DNA of 64,000 nucleotides. Origin: Pseudomonadota bacterium. GTDB lineage: Bacteria; Pseudomonadota; Gammaproteobacteria; Burkholderiales; Burkholderiaceae_E. Positions 60,560-64,000 of this stretch are shown piece after piece; positions within the stretch are counted from its first letter, which is position 1; each line of letters opens with the position of its first letter. The notes under the pieces are model-generated. The model had not been told where the DNA came from. It saw only the letters and a program-made list of their open reading frames with translations, and searched no databases. Location: assembly GCA_963204785.1 (NCBI GenBank), contig CAUJHG010000026.1, positions 18,085-82,084 on the forward strand, read 5' to 3'. The position numbers were made by a program, and so were the translations under genes.

Positions 60560-62532
60560 TGGAGCACGTCTACGGAGACGTCGTGCGCCACGACACCTTC
60601 CCCAAGCTGCTGCTGCACAACGCGCAGGCCTGGCCGCGCGAGGTGGCGATGCGCGAGAAGGAGTTCGGCGTCTGGAACGAGTTCACCTGGGCCGACTACC
60701 GCGACCGGGTCGCGCAGATCGCGCTGGGGCTGCTCGAACTGGGCGTCAGGCGTGGCGAGGTGGTCGGGATCCTCGGCAAGAACCGCCCGGAGATGCTCTG
60801 GAGCGAACTCGCCGCGCACGCGATCGGCTGCATGTCGCTGAGCATGTACCACGACGCGATGCCGCAGGAACTCGCCTACCTGATCGACTACGCCGAGGTG
60901 CGCGTGGTGCTCGCCGAGGACGAGGAGCAGGTCGACAAGCTGCTCGAGGTGGCGGAGAACTCCAAGAGCATCGGGAAGATCGTCTACTTCGACCCGCGCG
61001 GGATGCGCAAGTATCGCGACGAACGACTGGTCAGCCGGGACGAGCTCGAGGCGATGGCCGCGCGCCTGCAGGCGCGCGAGCCCGAGCGCTTCGTCCAGGA
61101 GGTCGCCATGGGTTCGGGCGAGGACGTCGCGATCCTGTGCACCACATCGGGAACCACCTCGAACCCGAAGCTCGCGATGCTGCAGGCGGGGCCTTTCCTG
61201 GGGCACTGCGCGGCCTACCTGCGCGCGGACCCGAAGCTGCCCACCGACGACTACGTCTCGGTGCTGCCGCTGCCCTGGATCATGGAGCAGATCTACGCGG
61301 TGGCGCAGCCGCTGATCTCGAGGCTCACGGTCAACTTCGTCGAGGAACCCGAGACGATGATGGCCGACCTGCGCGAGATCGGCCCGACCTTCGTGCTGCT
61401 CGCGCCGCGGGTCTGGGAGCAGATCGCCGCCGACGTGCGCTCGCGGATGATGGATTCCACCCCCTTCAAGCGCAGGATGTTCGACCTCGGCATGCGCCTG
61501 GGCCTGCAGGCGCTCGACCGCGGCCGGCGCTCGAGGCTGGCCGAGCTGATCCTGTTTCGCGCGCTGCGCGACCGGCTCGGCTTCAGCAAGCTGAAGTCGG
61601 CGGCCACCGGCGGCGCTGCGCTGGGGCCCGAGACCTTCCGCTTCTTCCTCGCGATGGGCGTGCCGTTGCGCCAGATCTACGGCCAGACCGAGCTCGCCGG
61701 CGCCTACACGATCCACCGCCCGGGCGACATCGACTTCGATTCGGTCGGCCTGCCCTTCGACAACACCGAGATCCGCATCGACCAGCCCGACCAGACCGGC
61801 GTGGGCGAGATCGTCGCGCGCAACACCGGCCTGTTCCTGGGCTTCTACCGCAACGAGGAGGCGACGCACGCCGACCTGCGCGAGGGCTGGATGCACACCG
61901 GCGACGCCGGCTACATCAAGAAGGAGAACGGCCACCTGGTCGTGATCGACCGGATCAAGGACCTCGCCACGACCTCCGCAGGCACGCGCTTCTCGCCGCA
62001 GTTCATCGAGAACAAGCTGAAGTTCTCGCCCTATGTCGCCGAGGCGGTGATCCTGGGGCACGGCAAGCCCTGGCTGTCGGCGATCATCTGCATCCGCTAC
62101 TCGATCGTCTCGAAGTGGGCCGAGCAGCGCGGCATCGCCTTCACCAACTACACCAGCCTGGCCTCGCGGCCCGAGATCTACCGGCTGCTGCGCGAGGAGG
62201 TCGAGAAGGTCAACGCGACGCTGCCCGAGGCGCAGCGGGTGCGCAAGTTCCTGCTGCTGTACAAGGAGCTCGACGCCGACGACGGCGAGCTCACCCGTAC
62301 CCGCAAGGTCAGGCGCGGCGTGATCGCCGAGAAGTACGTCGACATCATCGATGCGATCTACGGGGATGCGCCGACGGTCCACGTGGACACGATGATCCGC
62401 TTCCAGGACGGCAGCAGCTCGCGGATCCGCACCGACCTCGTCGTCGAGAGGCTGCTGGACGCTCCGCCCGCGTCACCCGATGCTGCTGGCGCGCGCGCCG
62501 CGGCGCTGGCCTCCCAGGGAGAAGAGCGATGA
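60559..62532 (+). CDS. AMP-dependent acyl-CoA ligase in the Liv-type operon
   Basis: A 657-residue long-chain acyl-CoA synthetase-like protein. The P-loop is ILCTTSGTTSNPKLAMLQAG (about residue 192), with Asn instead of Gly before PK. The adenylate motif is QIYGQTELAGAYTIHRPG, followed by HTGDAGYIKKENGHLVVIDR and an FadD-type C-terminal region with LYKELDADDGELTRTRKVRR and the Lys-containing end. It resembles the fatty-acid or aromatic-acid ligases encoded inside Liv-type operons of Burkholderiales, where uptake and CoA activation are coupled. The substrate is unknown. Its ATG 60559 overlaps the livG stop and its own stop overlaps livH (ATGA). Confidence 0.92.
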   Translation: MEHVYGDVVRHDTFPKLLLHNAQAWPREVAMREKEFGVWNEFTWADYRDRVAQIALGLLELGVRRGEVVGILGKNRPEMLWSELAAHAIGCMSLSMYHDAMPQELAYLIDYAEVRVVLAEDEEQVDKLLEVAENSKSIGKIVYFDPRGMRKYRDERLVSRDELEAMAARLQAREPERFVQEVAMGSGEDVAILCTTSGTTSNPKLAMLQAGPFLGHCAAYLRADPKLPTDDYVSVLPLPWIMEQIYAVAQPLISRLTVNFVEEPETMMADLREIGPTFVLLAPRVWEQIAADVRSRMMDSTPFKRRMFDLGMRLGLQALDRGRRSRLAELILFRALRDRLGFSKLKSAATGGAALGPETFRFFLAMGVPLRQIYGQTELAGAYTIHRPGDIDFDSVGLPFDNTEIRIDQPDQTGVGEIVARNTGLFLGFYRNEEATHADLREGWMHTGDAGYIKKENGHLVVIDRIKDLATTSAGTRFSPQFIENKLKFSPYVAEAVILGHGKPWLSAIICIRYSIVSKWAEQRGIAFTNYTSLASRPEIYRLLREEVEKVNATLPEAQRVRKFLLLYKELDADDGELTRTRKVRRGVIAEKYVDIIDAIYGDAPTVHVDTMIRFQDGSSSRIRTDLVVERLLDAPPASPDAAGARAAALASQGEER

Positions 62533-63422
62533 ACACCACCCTGCTGCTGCAACTGGTGGTCAACGGGGTCATCATCGGCACGCTGTACGGCGTGGTGGCG
62601 ATGTGCTTCGTGCTGATCTACAAGTCCACCCAGATCGTCAACTTCGCGCAGGGGGAGTTCCTGCTGATCGGCGCCTGGACCTGCTGGTGGCTGCTCACCA
62701 GCATGCAGGTGCCGTTCTGGCTCGGCTTCCCGCTCACGCTCGCGTTCATGGCGCTCTTCGGGGTGCTGCTGCAGGTGGTGGTGCTGCGACCGCTGATCGG
62801 CGAGCCGATCATCTCGGTGATCATGGTCACCGTCGGGCTGTCGATCTTCTTCCAGGCGATCATGAAGTGGATGTTCGGGGTCTGGGCCAAGCCCTTCCCG
62901 GAAGTGTTCGGCACCAAGGCGGTGGAGATCCTCGGGCTGAGGGTGCAGACGCCCTACATCCTGTCGATGGCGGTGTCGCTGGTGATCATGGCCGGCTTCG
63001 CCTGGTTCTTCAAGTTCTCGCGTTTCGGCCTGGCGATGCGCGCCACCGCGTTCAACCAGCAGGTTGCGCAGAGCCTCGGGATCTCGGTCAGGAGCGTCTT
63101 CGCGATGGCCTGGGCGATCTCCGCCGTCGTTTCGGCACTGGCCGGCGTGGTGGTCGGAATGGTCAACGGGGTCTCGCAGGCGCTGTCCTTCTTCGGGATC
63201 AAGGTCTTCCCCGCGGTGATCCTCGGCGGCCTCGACTCCATCGTCGGCGCGATCCTCGGCGGGCTGATCATCGGCGTGCTCGAGAACCTCGCGGAGTTCG
63301 CCGACAGCCAGTACCTGAACTGGGGCAACCTGTACACGGTGGTTCCCTTCTACGCGCTGATCCTGATCCTGATGATCAAGCCCTACGGGCTGTTCGGCAC
63401 CAGGCAGATCGAGAGGATCTAG
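62529..63422 (+). CDS. livH: branched-chain-type ABC transporter permease LivH
   Basis: A 297-residue permease with about eight membrane helices. It starts MNTTLLLQLVVNGVIIGTLY, then GVVAMCFVLIYKSTQIVNFA followed by QGEFLLIGAW, the LivH signature. The ATPase-contact region is FSRFGLAMRATAFNQQVAQS, and GIKVFPAVILGGLDSIVGAI followed by LGGLIIGVLENLA marks the C-terminal half. It forms half of the transmembrane channel. ATG 62529 overlaps the stop of the ligase gene. LivH/M importers carry branched-chain amino acids, urea, or aromatic and acyl substrates; linkage to a ligase favours an organic acid. livM begins four bases after the stop. Confidence 0.95.
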   Translation: MNTTLLLQLVVNGVIIGTLYGVVAMCFVLIYKSTQIVNFAQGEFLLIGAWTCWWLLTSMQVPFWLGFPLTLAFMALFGVLLQVVVLRPLIGEPIISVIMVTVGLSIFFQAIMKWMFGVWAKPFPEVFGTKAVEILGLRVQTPYILSMAVSLVIMAGFAWFFKFSRFGLAMRATAFNQQVAQSLGISVRSVFAMAWAISAVVSALAGVVVGMVNGVSQALSFFGIKVFPAVILGGLDSIVGAILGGLIIGVLENLAEFADSQYLNWGNLYTVVPFYALILILMIKPYGLFGTRQIERI

Positions 63423-63425
63423 TCG

Positions 63426-64000
63426 ATGTCCTCGAGCTCCTCCTCCATGATCCCCTGCGGCCAGTTCAAGACCGACTACCGCCGGGACACGACGATCTTC
63501 CCGACGCCGATGTCGCGCGGCTTCGCGATCGCAGCGGTGCTGCTGCTGTGCATCGCGCCGCTGAAGATCGGCAGCACCGAGCTGCTCAGCCCCTACCAGC
63601 TGAACATGCTGATCCAGATCGGCTACTACGGCATTGCCGCGCTGGGCCTGAACATCCTGGTCGGCTTCACCGGGCAGATCTCGCTGGGGCACGCCGCGTT
63701 CTTCGGCTTCGGCGCCTTCGCATCGGCCTGGCTGAGCAACGACTGGGGCGTTCCGGTGTTCTGGGCGATCCCGCTGGCGGGCGTCATGACCACGGTGGTC
63801 GGAATGCTGTTCGGCCTGCCGGCGGCACGGATCAAGGGGCTGTACCTGGCGATCGCCACCTTCGCCGCCCAGTTCATCCTCGAGGACTTCTTCGCGCGCG
63901 CCGACTGGTTCACCGGCGGCTCGGCGGGAACGATCGCCCAGCCCTTCAGCATCTTCGGCATCGAGATCAGCGGCGACCGGCACTTCTTCTACGTCGTGCT
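63426..64000 (+). CDS. livM: branched-chain-type ABC transporter permease LivM (partial)
   Basis: The first 191 codons of a LivM-type permease; the gene runs off the right edge. The start is ATG 63426 (MSSSSSSMIPCGQFKTDYRR), four bases after the livH stop. The N-terminus is serine-rich and hydrophilic before the first helix AIAAVLLLCIAPLKIGSTEL. The signature GIAALGLNILVGFTGQISLG followed by HAAFFGFGAFASAWL (about residues 70-105) is diagnostic of LivM, and PAARIKGLYLAIATFAAQFI follows near residue 135. Downstream genes, likely livF and the substrate-binding protein, are not visible. Confidence 0.93.
   Translation, partial: MSSSSSSMIPCGQFKTDYRRDTTIFPTPMSRGFAIAAVLLLCIAPLKIGSTELLSPYQLNMLIQIGYYGIAALGLNILVGFTGQISLGHAAFFGFGAFASAWLSNDWGVPVFWAIPLAGVMTTVVGMLFGLPAARIKGLYLAIATFAAQFILEDFFARADWFTGGSAGTIAQPFSIFGIEISGDRHFFYVV

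Noticed and set aside
1..64000. Mobile elements, tRNA genes or CRISPR arrays
   Set aside because: I saw no transposase or integrase motifs, no tRNA-like cloverleaf, and no regularly spaced direct repeats; gene order and base composition look uniform throughout.

Overview
The window is a very GC-rich, densely coding stretch of a bacterial chromosome. The gene families point to a Burkholderiales-type betaproteobacterium: an orphan Bug/TctC receptor, YaeQ, DUF2946 beside an OprC/NosA copper receptor, IcmF, an EmrAB-OMF-MarR set, and a Liv operon carrying an acyl-CoA ligase. That placement is inferred from gene content, not from a phylogenetic marker. I see no rRNA, tRNA, CRISPR, prophage or insertion sequence, and no gene-free stretch clearly longer than 300 bases. 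Adjacent genes often share 4-base start/stop overlaps (ATGA, GTGA, once CTGA), which I used to fix several starts.

Layout. 1-7.5 kb: start of an indolepyruvate:ferredoxin oxidoreductase, a divergent Crp/Fnr regulator, a TRAP transporter (dctPQM) and an AraC-type regulator. 7.5-12.2 kb: an MCE/Mla lipid-transport set without an ATPase, then an acyl-CoA dehydrogenase and a MaoC-type hydratase. 12.3-17.1 kb: a complete drug-efflux operon (marR-OMF-emrA-emrB) with a probable operator. 17.3-22.8 kb: DUF169, YaeQ, an MFS carrier, a UPF0149/SEC-C protein and a UvrD-like helicase.

23-36.1 kb: twelve same-strand genes. They encode a short-chain dehydrogenase, family III CoA-transferase, itaconyl/mesaconyl-CoA hydratase-like protein, acyl-CoA dehydrogenase, MmgE/PrpD protein, CitE-type lyase, a second acyl-CoA dehydrogenase and a five-gene peptide-type ABC importer. 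The core matches the itaconate degradation set (ict-ich-ccl plus MmgE/PrpD and acyl-CoA dehydrogenase) known from Pseudomonas aeruginosa. Its expected products are pyruvate and acetyl-CoA.

36.1-42.7 kb: histidine phosphatase (probable CTG start), acyl-CoA synthetase, metallo-beta-lactamase lipoprotein, enoyl-CoA hydratase, a second SDR and a Bug receptor. 42.7-46.9 kb: TonB copper receptor, DUF2946 protein, group III truncated haemoglobin, a 40-residue membrane peptide and ferredoxin-NADP reductase. 47-53 kb: a 14-codon leader, two tandem acyl-CoA carboxyltransferases, an SRPBCC protein and an acyl-CoA synthetase. 53-59.7 kb: fused isobutyryl-CoA mutase, a perfect 20-bp palindrome, a DUF2189 membrane protein, 3-hydroxyacyl-CoA dehydrogenase, a TPMT-like methyltransferase and a second Crp/Fnr regulator. 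59.8-64 kb: a Liv-type operon (livG, acyl-CoA ligase, livH, livM), cut by the window end.

The common theme is uptake of organic acids and their breakdown as CoA thioesters.
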